Assembly (NCBI RefSeq): GCF_023101145.1
Contig: NZ_CP073714.1
Span: 930,001 to 994,000, forward strand
Source: Paenibacillus pabuli
Lineage (GTDB): Bacteria; Bacillota; Bacilli; Paenibacillales; Paenibacillaceae
DNA length: 64,000 bases
Direction: 5' to 3'
Under the pieces are notes generated by a model. It saw only the letters and a program-made list of their open reading frames with translations. It searched no databases and was not told where the DNA came from. Both the position numbers and the translations under genes were made by a program. This document shows, one piece after another, positions 1-7,755 of this stretch; positions within the stretch are counted from its first letter, which is position 1; every line of letters starts with the position of its first letter.

Positions 1-626
1 TAGCTTTGTTTTCCCAACTGAGACAGGGCAAGTTCCTTCACTGAATCCCAGTTGTCACGGATATCTCCGGTGGAGCGGTACATATGAGCGCCCGATTCCC
101 GAATCCAGTCGTAGACATCGTCGGCTCCCCAGTTGCAGGCGGAGAACAGGATATCTCGTCCGCAATTTTTGAGCGCAAGGCTCATCCGTTTGTACAGCAG
201 CTCACCTGAGATATGGCGCGGCTTGAAGCAGTAATCATACTTCAAATAATCAACGCCCCACTCGGCAAAAAGCGCGGCATCCTGGAATTCATGCTCAAAG
301 CTGCCTGGATACCCGGCACAAGTATGCGTGCCAACGCATGAATACATACCGAACTTCAGTCCTTTGCCATGAATATAGTCGGCGAGCGCTCTCATTCCAC
401 TTGGGAATTTCTCGGGATCTGCTACGAGATTGCCGCTTGCATCCCGTTCTTTCAGGCTCCAACAATCATCAATGACAATATACTCGTAGCCAGCAGCCAG
501 ATAACCTTCCGATACGAACACATCAGCAACATCCCGAATTAACTGTTCGTTAATGTCCCACGTAAAGGTATTCCACGAATTCCAGCCCAGGGCGGGAGCA
601 AAGCCTAACATTTGGTTGGTGCTCAT
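1..626 (-). CDS. Alpha-galactosidase, GH27 family (5' part; runs off the window)
   Basis: Secretion signal absent, so probably a cytoplasmic retaining alpha-galactosidase that removes terminal alpha-galactose from imported oligosaccharides. The first ~208 codons are present. The start ATG (624-626) follows the ribosome site AGAAAGGATG. The protein opens MSTNQMLGFAPALGWNSWNT, the usual GH27 N-terminal strand. It contains IDDCWS, the nucleophile motif YLKYDYC, and the acid/base region STGDIRDNW, so both catalytic aspartates of the family are visible. The C-terminal beta-sandwich lies outside the window. The next gene is divergent, so this gene has its own promoter within about 627-700. Confidence 0.93.
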   Translation of the reverse strand, partial: MSTNQMLGFAPALGWNSWNTFTWDINEQLIRDVADVFVSEGYLAAGYEYIVIDDCWSLKERDASGNLVADPEKFPSGMRALADYIHGKGLKFGMYSCVGTHTCAGYPGSFEHEFQDAALFAEWGVDYLKYDYCFKPRHISGELLYKRMSLALKNCGRDILFSACNWGADDVYDWIRESGAHMYRSTGDIRDNWDSVKELALSQLGKQS

Positions 627-890
627 ATTTCGCATCCTTTCTCTTCTCGGTATCGTTAGTAGATCTAAATTGAACTTAAACGATGAGCACCCTTTTCAGC
701 CATAGCCAGACGTTGCTTGGACATGGACAAATGTTGCTCTACTTGTGGAAGCAGACTTCCCAACCAGACGAGTGGCAGGTATACAGAATGTTGTCGGAGT
801 AAGAATAAGAAAGGAGAGAGGTCTTCTTGCGAAGAAATTATATTCTTGCAGCGGTCTGTGCGAAACGATAGCAGGGATGCTATGATCGGT

Positions 891-896
891 TATAAT
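891..896 (+). promoter_or_regulatory. Candidate -10 box of the alkylation-repair gene
   Basis: A perfect TATAAT lies about 30 bases before the leader ORF and about 145 bases before the repair gene. The -35 region at the expected spacing (about 868-873) is poor, so an activator may be needed or the start may lie elsewhere. Confidence 0.4.
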
Positions 897-923
897 CATC
901 TGACAGGATAAAGAGGAAACTTC

Positions 924-1013
924 CATGACGCTTTTTGAAGCGTATCTGCTTCCGGGGCCATTGTGTTTATTGGATGAAGCCGGAAATGTCGTGTTCTCCT
1001 GCGTTCAAAATTA
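924..1013 (+). CDS. Possible 29-codon leader ORF upstream of the DNA alkylation repair gene
   Basis: ATG at 924 is preceded by a good ribosome site (AAAGAGG, spacing about 8). The ORF starts MTLFEAYLLPGP and ends VVFSCVQN at a TAA (1011-1013). That stop overlaps the AAAGGA that could serve the next start (ATG 1022 or GTG 1037). The order TATAAT - leader ORF - repair gene would allow translational coupling. I do not recognise the peptide. It could instead be a chance ORF or a frameshifted remnant of an N-terminal extension. Confidence 0.35.
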
Positions 1014-1036
1014 AAGGATTGATGGGGTGCTGCGGA

Positions 1037-1744
1037 GTGAATCTGAATGAAGTGATGCAAGAACTGGAAGCGCTGGGCAAAGAACGAACAAAGAAAATAT
1101 ATATGTCCAATGGCGCACATGAACCACTTTTTGGGGTGGCAACCGGTGCGATGAAACCCATCGCGAAGAAAATAAAAAAGGATCAACCTTTGGCTGAGCA
1201 GCTCTACGCTACGGGGAACTATGATGCAATGTACTTTGCTGGCGTAATTGCCGATCCTCAAGCGATGACGGAAGCTGATTTTGACCGTTGGATCGAAGCC
1301 GCTTATTTTTACATGATCTCTGACTTCATCGTTGCCGTCACGCTCTCGGAGACCGATATTGCCCAAGCGGTTTCAGATAAATGGATTGCGAGTGGGGATG
1401 AACTGAAAATGTCGGCAGGCTGGAGCTGTTATTGCTGGTTGCTTGGTAGCCGACCGGATAACGAATTCTCCGAAAATAAAATGATGGAGATGCTCGAACT
1501 GGTGAAAAAGACGATTCACGAATCTCCAGAACGAACGAAATATTCGATGAACAACTTCCTGTACACCATCGCGACCTCCTATCAACCGCTGCACGATCAG
1601 GCAGTGGAGACAGCTCAGGCTGTAGGACCTGTTGAAGTCAACAAGGACAAGCCAAAGAGCAAGTTTCTGCATGCATCCGAAAATATTCAAAAGGCAGTGG
1701 AAAAAGGGCGAACGGGGTTCAAGCGTAAATATGTAAGATGCTGA
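1037..1744 (+). CDS. DNA alkylation repair protein (AlkD-like HEAT-repeat family, PF08713/COG4912)
   Basis: About 235 residues, matching the all-helical DNA alkylation repair family built of HEAT-like repeats, which binds alkylated DNA. The motif set ...KERTKKIYMSNGAHEPLFGV, FDRWIEAAYFYMISDF and CYCWLLGS fits this group. The C-terminus HASENIQKAVEKGRTGFKRK is basic. Whether it has glycosylase activity, as AlkC/AlkD do, cannot be seen. The start is uncertain: GTG 1037 gives the family-like NLNEVMQELEALGKE opening, while ATG 1022 (adds GCCG) follows AAAGGA closely. The frame is open back to 935, but that extension does not look like the family. A weak hairpin at about 1741-1765 follows the stop. 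Confidence 0.8.
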   Translation: MNLNEVMQELEALGKERTKKIYMSNGAHEPLFGVATGAMKPIAKKIKKDQPLAEQLYATGNYDAMYFAGVIADPQAMTEADFDRWIEAAYFYMISDFIVAVTLSETDIAQAVSDKWIASGDELKMSAGWSCYCWLLGSRPDNEFSENKMMEMLELVKKTIHESPERTKYSMNNFLYTIATSYQPLHDQAVETAQAVGPVEVNKDKPKSKFLHASENIQKAVEKGRTGFKRKYVRC

Positions 1745-1793
1745 CGCTTTCGTCTATCGTCAGTTTCGCATAGGGAACGTCCGAATCTGTGAA

Positions 1794-1821
1794 TTGAAAT
1801 CCACAATCACCATGTTATAAT
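1794..1821 (+). promoter_or_regulatory. Promoter of antisense RNA, copy 1
   Basis: TTGAAA (1794-1799), 16-bp spacer, then TATAAT (1816-1821) preceded by TGT, an extended -10. It fires toward the toxin gene from the opposite side. Copy 2 at about 25.19 kb also has a TATAAT with an extended TGn. Confidence 0.6.
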
Positions 1822-1827
1822 AAGAAC

Positions 1828-1970
1828 AGAAACAGCTTATAATGCAAAGAGAGCCGTGCGCTAACACGACTCTCTGATGCAATAGCCGCTTTTAAGGGCG
1901 GTGGGCTTAACAAGCAGGGTACCGACTAAATAGACCGCATCCCTTAGCCAGAGGGCGGTCTATTTGTCTT
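1828..1970 (+). ncRNA. Putative antisense RNA antitoxin of a type I toxin-antitoxin pair, copy 1
   Basis: The predicted transcript begins a few bases after TATAAT 1816-1821. It contains a strong hairpin (AGAGAG...CTCTCT, about 1846-1873), a second GC-rich stem around AGCCGC...GCGGTGGGCT, and ends in a terminator whose arms are AAATAGACCGC (1928-1938) and GCGGTCTATTT (1955-1965). The 3' end overlaps the 3' end of the toxin ORF on the other strand. This is the converging arrangement of BsrG/SR4 and TxpA/RatA type systems (established knowledge). The same structures recur in copy 2 with compensating changes. The exact ends are inferred. Confidence 0.6.
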
Positions 1971-2040
1971 TATTGGACAGCAGCGCTACAAGCAGCAAAC
2001 CGAAGGTAAGCATTAGCATAATTGTTTCAAATACTGTCAC
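1960..2040 (-). CDS. Putative holin-like type I toxin, 26 aa, copy 1
   Basis: GTG start (2038-2040) with ribosome site GGAGGTG. The peptide opens TVFETIMLMLTFGLLLVALL and ends SNKDK: one hydrophobic transmembrane helix with a charged tail. It matches the short 'putative holin-like toxin' family (T-V-F/Y-E-x-(L/I)-M) related to BsrG/TxpA. The stop codon lies inside the shared terminator hairpin. An extended -10 (TATGGTATACT on the minus strand, box at 2105-2110) gives an mRNA with a leader of about 60 nt. The peptide probably acts in the membrane; toxicity is inferred from the family. A second copy is at 25333-25413. Confidence 0.75.
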   Translation of the reverse strand: MTVFETIMLMLTFGLLLVALLSNKDK

Positions 2041-2251
2041 AAGGCATCACCTCCCTCCCGGGAGATTAGCCGACCGCCCATATAAGCCTTTCCATTGCTC
2101 TGTGAGTATACCATATTTTTCTTGGAGCTAATAGATGACAATAATTCGTTTTTATAAAAGTCTTCGCAGGATCATTACCCAGTACAGTGAATGCGGAGAG
2201 AGCGTTCCGGTGGCTAGTATGAAGAATTATTTAGTTGGAAACAAATAAGAG

Positions 2252-2280
2252 AAAACACGCCATTTATAGGCGTGTTTTTA
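2252..2280. terminator. Bidirectional terminator (mainly for the tetR gene)
   Basis: AAAACACGCC and GGCGTGTTTT form a 10-bp stem, followed by TTTTTAA on the plus strand and TTTTCTC on the minus strand. It lies just past the tetR stop. Confidence 0.75.
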
Positions 2281-2283
2281 AGT

Positions 2284-2859
2284 TTACCCCTGCATACTTC
2301 TAACCATTTCTTTGGCTTGCAGCCTGCCTGAAGCGAGAAAGCTGTCGCTTAGTTCAGGATCACTAACAGACCGCGCAAGAACAAGCGAGCCAACCATGGT
2401 ACTGAACAGCGCCCGACCTTTGGACACATCCATATCTGCCAGATTGGAGATAAAAGCAATCATCCGCTCCAGTTCATGTGTGAACACCTGCCGAACCTCT
2501 TCGGAGGAGCGAGAGATTTCGCCAGAAAGGGCAGGAAAAATGCAGCTCATTTCCGTTTTGTCGCGGTGATAGGGACTCAGATAATAATCGATGACTGTAA
2601 TGATTTGCGGATTCTGCTCTTCCTGATCCGCAACTTTCTGAAGAAGTGCGATGGTATCGCTAATGGCATATTCACAGGCTTCGGCGACCAATTGTTCCTT
2701 GTTGTCAAAGTGTGAATAAAACCCTCCATGAGTCAATCCCGCTCCCTTCATGATGAAGGGCACACTGACGTCCTGGATACCATTGGTGCGAAAAGCCCGA
2801 GCCGCACTCTCAACAATTTTACCTCGTACTTTTATTTTATGGCCTTTAGGATAGGGCAT
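2284..2859 (-). CDS. TetR/AcrR family transcriptional regulator
   Basis: 191 residues. An N-terminal TetR helix-turn-helix covers about residues 10-55 (IVESAARAFRTNGIQDVSV...GLTHGGFYSHFDNKEQL), and a helical ligand-binding domain follows. ATG 2859 (MPYPKGHK) is preferred because GGAG lies 9-10 bases upstream; ATG 2865 would be too close. It is divergent from the flavoprotein/efflux operon at 3058. Its own promoter is a perfect TTGACA-N17-TATAAT (minus strand, 2927 to 2899) whose -10 lies inside an operator-like repeat, so autorepression and control of the neighbour operon are likely. The inducer is unknown; the C-terminal ligand domain resembles the YxaF/LmrA group (weak). Confidence 0.9.
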   Translation of the reverse strand: MPYPKGHKIKVRGKIVESAARAFRTNGIQDVSVPFIMKGAGLTHGGFYSHFDNKEQLVAEACEYAISDTIALLQKVADQEEQNPQIITVIDYYLSPYHRDKTEMSCIFPALSGEISRSSEEVRQVFTHELERMIAFISNLADMDVSKGRALFSTMVGSLVLARSVSDPELSDSFLASGRLQAKEMVRSMQG

Positions 2860-2894
2860 TATCATTCACTCCATAATTTTATCATTTCTTTTTA

Positions 2895-3028
2895 AAATAT
2901 TATAGTCATCATAATTAAGCCTGTCAATTTGGCGACGGAATATCTTTTACTTTACAAAAGGGACAAATAACGGTTGTTGACGGTCTTAAAATATGATGGT
3001 TATAATATATTATGGTCATCATATTTTA
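2895..3028. promoter_or_regulatory. Divergent promoters with three copies of a TetR-type operator motif
   Basis: Plus-strand promoter: TTGACG (2977-2982), 18 bp, TATAAT (3001-3006), serving the operon at 3058. Minus-strand promoter: TTGACA (2922-2927), 17 bp, TATAAT (2899-2904), serving tetR. A motif close to ATGATGRYYATAATA occurs three times: minus strand about 2898-2914, plus strand about 2991-3006, and minus strand about 3007-3024. The last two form a large inverted repeat. Both -10 boxes lie within motif copies, as expected for repression by the adjacent TetR protein (inference). Confidence 0.7.
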
Positions 3029-3057
3029 AATGGCTTCAAATCGGGAGGAATCAGGAT

Positions 3058-4458
3058 ATGAGTAAACTTGAATCTGTAGATACGTTAGTTATTGGATCAG
3101 GTCCGGGAGGATATGTGGCGGCGCTTCGTTCTTCACAACTGGGGATGAAGACCGCAATCGTCGAACGTCAACAGCTCGGCGGGGTTTGCACGCATGTGGG
3201 TTGCATACCATCCAAAGCATTAATTGCGGAATCACATCGCTATGATTTGTTCAGACAGTTCAATCAAGCTGACGCTGCAGCGACATTTAAGATTGCACAG
3301 GATTTCAAGCAGGGAGTTGTGAATAAACAGGCAGGTGGCGTCCGCTATTTGTTAAAAACTGCGGGAGTGACCATTCTCGAAGGCGAGGCCAGTCTGGTGG
3401 ATGAGCACACAGCGATGATCCAGCAGACTGGACAGGAGCAAAGCATTTCTTTTAAAAACCTTATACTGGCAACAGGGTCTCGTCCGATTGAACTGCCAGC
3501 ATTTCCGGTTGGAGGTCGGATCCTGTCTTCCACAGAAGCACTGTCTCTGCAGGAGGTTCCGAGTAGTCTGGTTGTGATTGGTGGAGGGTATATTGGTGTT
3601 GAGCTTGGACAGATGTATGCCAAATTTGGAACAAAGGTAACGATTCTGGAGGGAGGAGCACAAGTATTGCCCGGATTCGAGGCGGAACTTGCAGCCCCTG
3701 TAGTCAAACAATTGAAGGCGGACGGCATCCACATCGTAACCGGAGCGATTGCTGAAAAGGTGGAGCAGAATGTGGACTCCATTACACTGCATTATTCGAA
3801 AAATCAGGAGCGGCACCAGGTTACGGCTGAATACGTATTGGTCACGATCGGCAGAAAACCCAATACTGACGGTCAGTTAGGACTGGAACGCATAGGTTTG
3901 CCCGTAACGAACAGGGGACTGGTGGAGACGGATGAACAGTGCAGAACGGTTATTCCTCACATTTATGCCATTGGGGATATTACGGTCGGTCCTGCGCTGG
4001 CTCACAAGGCATCTTATGAAGCCAAAGTAGCAGCAGAGGCCATTGCGGGCCTCACCTCCAAAGTGGATTACAAGGTGATTCCGCTTGTCGTGTTCTCTAA
4101 TCCGGAGCTATCAAGTGTTGGAGTAAGTGAGACAGAAGCGAAAGCACAAGCCATTCCGGTGGTTATTGGAAAATCTTCTTTCGGGATTAACGGAAGAGCA
4201 TTGGCATTAAGGGAAACCGAAGGATTTGTAAAAATAGTGGCAGACCCGACCTCAGGAATTGTCATTGGTGCGCAAATCGTTGGCGTGGAGGCATCCACCC
4301 TTATATCCGAGCTCGTAGTTGCGATCGAGATGGGGGCAACCGTGGAGGATCTGGCCATGACGATTCACCCTCATCCCACATTGGGAGAAGTAATCATGGA
4401 GGCTGCCGAGAACGCAGTCACCAAAATGATGAAAAGTAAACATGCACAACAAATTTAA
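3058..4458 (+). CDS. Dihydrolipoamide-dehydrogenase-like pyridine nucleotide-disulfide oxidoreductase
   Basis: 466 residues, full length for the family. The FAD site GSGPGGY is at residues 13-19. The redox pair is Cys44/Cys49 in GGVCTHVGCIPSK (canonical C-x4-C), the NAD site is GGGYIG near residue 180, a second FAD motif is IYAIGDI, and the C-terminal dimer-interface active site is HPHPTLGE. The start ATG 3058 has GGGAGG 9 bases upstream; earlier in-frame codons lie inside the operator and promoter. It reads as Lpd (E3), but it sits alone, without pyruvate or 2-oxoacid dehydrogenase genes, as first gene of a TetR-controlled operon with a membrane exporter. A role in quinone, disulfide or drug stress rather than central metabolism is an inference. 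Confidence 0.9.
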   Translation: MSKLESVDTLVIGSGPGGYVAALRSSQLGMKTAIVERQQLGGVCTHVGCIPSKALIAESHRYDLFRQFNQADAAATFKIAQDFKQGVVNKQAGGVRYLLKTAGVTILEGEASLVDEHTAMIQQTGQEQSISFKNLILATGSRPIELPAFPVGGRILSSTEALSLQEVPSSLVVIGGGYIGVELGQMYAKFGTKVTILEGGAQVLPGFEAELAAPVVKQLKADGIHIVTGAIAEKVEQNVDSITLHYSKNQERHQVTAEYVLVTIGRKPNTDGQLGLERIGLPVTNRGLVETDEQCRTVIPHIYAIGDITVGPALAHKASYEAKVAAEAIAGLTSKVDYKVIPLVVFSNPELSSVGVSETEAKAQAIPVVIGKSSFGINGRALALRETEGFVKIVADPTSGIVIGAQIVGVEASTLISELVVAIEMGATVEDLAMTIHPHPTLGEVIMEAAENAVTKMMKSKHAQQI

Positions 4459-4494
4459 ATATATACGAGGATTGGGAACGGGAGAGATAAAAGA

Positions 4495-5127
4495 ATGAAG
4501 ATAAAAGCAGGTTTGTATATCGGAATTGCGCTGGTGCTCATTGTTGGAGGTTCACTTCTGGCTGTGAAAGGGAAAGATGCTGTAAGTCAGGCTGAGAGCA
4601 GGAAACAAGGCATACTTGAGGCAGAACAAACGACTTTATTCTATCAGAATAGTCCTGGGGCAATTGTAGAGGCGGGTGCTTCTGCAGGTGACTCCGTGAA
4701 AGAGGGAGAGGTGCTTTTCAAAGTGAAATCCGCTGGGGAAGGAGATGTGGATGTACTCGCACCGTATGATGGTTTGGTTGACCGGGTTGCTGTAAAGCAG
4801 GGAGATCAAGTGCAAGTAGGAGTGCCGCTGGCGGTTCTGCAAAAGAATAATTACTATACGGACCTCTACATCCAGGAAAGTGAAGTTCAAAAGCTTGAAG
4901 TGAATCAAAGCATTGATGTTCATTTTCCGAATTTGGATCAGCCAACACAGGTCAGTGGGGTTGTTACGTCCATCTCATCTGCCCCACAATTCGCGAGCTT
5001 ACGCATGTCACGGGAAAAAGGGCAAGCCGATCTAAGTATGTTTCTGGTCCGAATATCGATGGATTCGAATACTGATCTGCTTCCCGGGATGACAGCAGAG
5101 GTGAAACTTGATGAAATCACTGATTGA
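4495..5127 (+). CDS. HlyD-type membrane fusion/adaptor protein
   Basis: 210 residues. An N-terminal signal-anchor helix (about residues 5-24) is followed by a biotin/lipoyl-like barrel split by a short linker (...GASAGDSVKEGEVLFKV..., VLAPYDGLVDRVAVKQGDQV) and a beta-barrel segment (DLYIQESEVQKLEVNQSIDV). It is short for the family, with almost no coiled-coil hairpin. That is common in Gram-positive adaptors working with ABC-type permeases at the cell surface. It starts 36 bases after the flavoprotein stop, and its 3' end overlaps the permease start by 17 bases, so the three genes are one transcription unit. Confidence 0.85.
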   Translation: MKIKAGLYIGIALVLIVGGSLLAVKGKDAVSQAESRKQGILEAEQTTLFYQNSPGAIVEAGASAGDSVKEGEVLFKVKSAGEGDVDVLAPYDGLVDRVAVKQGDQVQVGVPLAVLQKNNYYTDLYIQESEVQKLEVNQSIDVHFPNLDQPTQVSGVVTSISSAPQFASLRMSREKGQADLSMFLVRISMDSNTDLLPGMTAEVKLDEITD

Positions 5128-6283
5128 CGAGTGGAAGTACGTATCGGGAAGTAAGTATGTTCGAATGATTTTTATCGGTCCGCTTATTGCAGCCGTATTC
5201 TTTGGTTTAATGTTCTCGCACAATCAAATTAACAAATCGCCAGTTGTGGTCATTGATGAAGATCATAGTGAATATTCACGGCAGTTGATCTCCAAAATAA
5301 ATGCCTCGCAATATATGAGCGTCAAAAGTGTATATGCGAGTCGAATGGATCCGGAAATATTGCTTGCCAATGAGCAGGCTGTAGCAGTCATTATGCTTCC
5401 CAATCAGTTGGGAGTACGTCAACAACAGGGAAAATCGACGAATGTCGGCATTTTGATGGATAACACGATGCCCTCTGGGTTAACCGGTATTCGCACCGCG
5501 ATTCAAGAAATTATCCAGACGGAAAATATGACCCTTTCCATGACAAGTCTGATGCATAAAGGGATGGATGCCGAGACAGCAAAAGGAATCGTGTCGCCGT
5601 TATCGCTTCAGCAGCGGATGCTGTTTAACCCAACGACCAGTTATGTCGGTTTTATGGTGCTGGGATTTGTGAATATCATAGTATTGATGATTACGACAAG
5701 CGCAGCGGGATCGATTGCACCTCGACTTCGTCAGGAAGGAAAACTGTTTGCAAACGGAAAGTCACCTTTCCAGCTATGGATTCGGTCTGTACCCTACGCC
5801 GTGTTGAGTTCAATTTCGCTGCTCTTATCCTATGGATTGTTAAAGCAGGTGGGAGGCATGCGATTTGAAGCGGAGCCTTATCTTTTTATCATCCCACTGG
5901 TTATTTATGCCTTTGCCTTGTCACTTCTGGGTATGTTGATTGGATACACCGCCAAAGACATATCCAAAGTCAGCCTACGAACCAGCTTTGTATTATATCC
6001 CTCCTTTCTGGCTACGGGAATTCAATTATCGCCGCTGGCGTTTCCAGAACCGTTCCAAATTATCGCATGGGCACTACCGATGAACTGGCTTAACCGCCTG
6101 ATTCGTGGAATGGCTTTTCGGGAAGGAGCGCTTACAGCCTACAGTCAGGAGTTAGGGGCATTGCTGATTATTATTGGCGCAGCGTCCTTGTTCATGGGGT
6201 TACTGTATCTGCGTGAAACGAGGAAAGCTTCTCCCAGCAGTGAACTACTGTTGAATGCCGACGTGGTGCCGAGTGGAAGTTAA
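5111..6283 (+). CDS. ABC-2 type permease (YhgE/YbhR-like)
   Basis: 390 residues. One N-terminal membrane segment (IFIGPLIAAVFFGLMF), a large extracytoplasmic domain of about 150 residues, then five further membrane segments (VGFMVLGFVNIIVLMIT onward). This is the ABC-2 membrane topology. ATG 5111 follows AGAGGTG inside the adaptor gene; the TTG just before it is not needed. No ATP-binding subunit is encoded here or next door, so it either borrows an ATPase from elsewhere or works without one, like stand-alone YhgE-type proteins. Export of a toxic compound sensed by the TetR protein is the likely role (inference). Confidence 0.82.
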   Translation: MKSLIDEWKYVSGSKYVRMIFIGPLIAAVFFGLMFSHNQINKSPVVVIDEDHSEYSRQLISKINASQYMSVKSVYASRMDPEILLANEQAVAVIMLPNQLGVRQQQGKSTNVGILMDNTMPSGLTGIRTAIQEIIQTENMTLSMTSLMHKGMDAETAKGIVSPLSLQQRMLFNPTTSYVGFMVLGFVNIIVLMITTSAAGSIAPRLRQEGKLFANGKSPFQLWIRSVPYAVLSSISLLLSYGLLKQVGGMRFEAEPYLFIIPLVIYAFALSLLGMLIGYTAKDISKVSLRTSFVLYPSFLATGIQLSPLAFPEPFQIIAWALPMNWLNRLIRGMAFREGALTAYSQELGALLIIIGAASLFMGLLYLRETRKASPSSELLLNADVVPSGS

Positions 6284-6310
6284 TTGAAAGAAAGCAGTGA
6301 AACGAGAACA

Positions 6311-6347
6311 GACGCACGGGAATCATTCCTGGTGCGTCTTTTTATTT
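6311..6347 (+). terminator. Rho-independent terminator of the flavoprotein/efflux operon
   Basis: GACGCAC...GTGCGTC stem with a 14-base interior, followed by TTTTTATTT. Confidence 0.85.
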
Positions 6348-6433
6348 GGTTGCCGCAGATGACATATAGCGAAGGTTTTTTATATCGTTTATACTTGTAA
6401 GGCCAATTTACTTGAGGAGTTGTCTAACGAATC

Positions 6434-7606
6434 ATGAATAAAAAAGAAGTAGCGCATATTCGCAAGCAATTTAAGATGGATCATGACCTCATGAATATTT
6501 ACGATATTCTCAACGTGTATATTACGAAAGAAACGAACGAGATCTATCATTGGGAGCGCCATCCGTTTGAGCTGGTGGACAGAGAGAAGCAGGAACTGTA
6601 CATGGGCAATTTCAAAAAATTGCTGACAGGCGAGTTGGATCAGAAATTGTTTGAGTTGAAGTTTCAAGAGCAGGCGGAAGAGCCGGCTCAGGTGATGCTT
6701 CACCAAGCACTGGTAACAGGAGATCCGGAAGAATGGCAGGACCTCATGCTCCTGTTGGTGGAACGAATGTTGGCAGATGCCAAGTATGAACGGGATATGG
6801 TGGCTACGTTCGTTCGTGGACAGTATTACTTGCCAACCAAGGCTCGTAACGATGAAGCGGAAGAAAGCGAGAAAAACGAAGTGTTTGCACATCCATTCAT
6901 TCTGTGCAGCGTGAATTCCACGGAAAAGCAGCGGAAAACACTTTTGTTTGATTACGTGGAGAGAGAATTTAAGTACAACGTGATTGTCGATCCGGTAGTC
7001 AAATTAAGCACACCTGAGCAGGGTTTCCTGTACCCGAGTGTGACGGACAACTATTCCGATGTTAACCGTGTTCTATATTGTACAGGGAAATCGAATTTTC
7101 CAGATCCGCATTTTGTTGAAAATGTATTGAATGGAGAAAGATCCGTAACCGCTTTGGAAGAACGGGCGATCTTCGAAGATATTGTGAAGGAAGTAGCCGG
7201 TGAACAGCTCGACTCAGCCACCATTGCACATGTGTACGAGGAGATCAACCGGGTCATCGAAATTAACGAAGAGTCACATGAGGAAGAACCACCGAAGCTG
7301 GATTATAAAGACCTGGAACGTGTGCTGACTGCAAGCGGTGTAGAGGATCTGACGTCGGAGAAGGTGGAACGTGCATTTGAAACCATCGTCGACAACAAGA
7401 ATTATGAAATGAAAGCGACCAGTGTTATGCCGAAGTTTACGTCCAAGTCCATTAAGATTGAAACCAAAGTGGCTACGATTTCGGTTAGCCCACAAGATCT
7501 GAGATATGTGAAACAGGTGAATTATCAAGGCAGACGGTGCATCATGATCGAAGTGGACGAAGATGTCGTGATTGAAGGGTTTACGCTTACGACAGAGGTA
7601 CTGTAG
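6434..7606 (+). CDS. DUF4317 domain protein
   Basis: 390 residues covering the whole DUF4317 family, which opens with MNKKEVAHIRKQFK and carries KQRKTLLFDYVEREFKYNV. No signal peptide or membrane segment is visible, so it should be cytoplasmic. The protein is acidic. Function is unknown; the family is common in Bacillota. It stands alone between two terminators. A candidate ribosome site GAGGAG lies at about 6413-6418 and the gene starts at ATG 6434. Confidence 0.85.
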   Translation: MNKKEVAHIRKQFKMDHDLMNIYDILNVYITKETNEIYHWERHPFELVDREKQELYMGNFKKLLTGELDQKLFELKFQEQAEEPAQVMLHQALVTGDPEEWQDLMLLLVERMLADAKYERDMVATFVRGQYYLPTKARNDEAEESEKNEVFAHPFILCSVNSTEKQRKTLLFDYVEREFKYNVIVDPVVKLSTPEQGFLYPSVTDNYSDVNRVLYCTGKSNFPDPHFVENVLNGERSVTALEERAIFEDIVKEVAGEQLDSATIAHVYEEINRVIEINEESHEEEPPKLDYKDLERVLTASGVEDLTSEKVERAFETIVDNKNYEMKATSVMPKFTSKSIKIETKVATISVSPQDLRYVKQVNYQGRRCIMIEVDEDVVIEGFTLTTEVL

Positions 7607-7686
7607 AATTGCTTCACGGTGTTAGATTGATCCTATTAAAATGAGAGCATATGTTGAGTTTTTAAAGGTAAACATTTCAGTTGAAG

Positions 7687-7725
7687 AAGACGCTCGAGAC
7701 TCGATCCCGAAGCGTCTTTAATTTG
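7687..7725 (+). terminator. Terminator between the DUF4317 gene and the converging AraC gene
   Basis: AAGACGCT and AGCGTCTT arms, followed by TAATTTG. It is weakly T-rich on both strands and may serve both genes. Confidence 0.65.
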
Positions 7726-7755
7726 TCTATAAACTCTATCGCACATATCCCTTCC

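Noticed and set aside
1960..2040. Phage holin
   Set aside because: The family name says 'holin-like', but there are no lysis or phage genes nearby, and the antisense RNA layout fits a chromosomal type I TA system.
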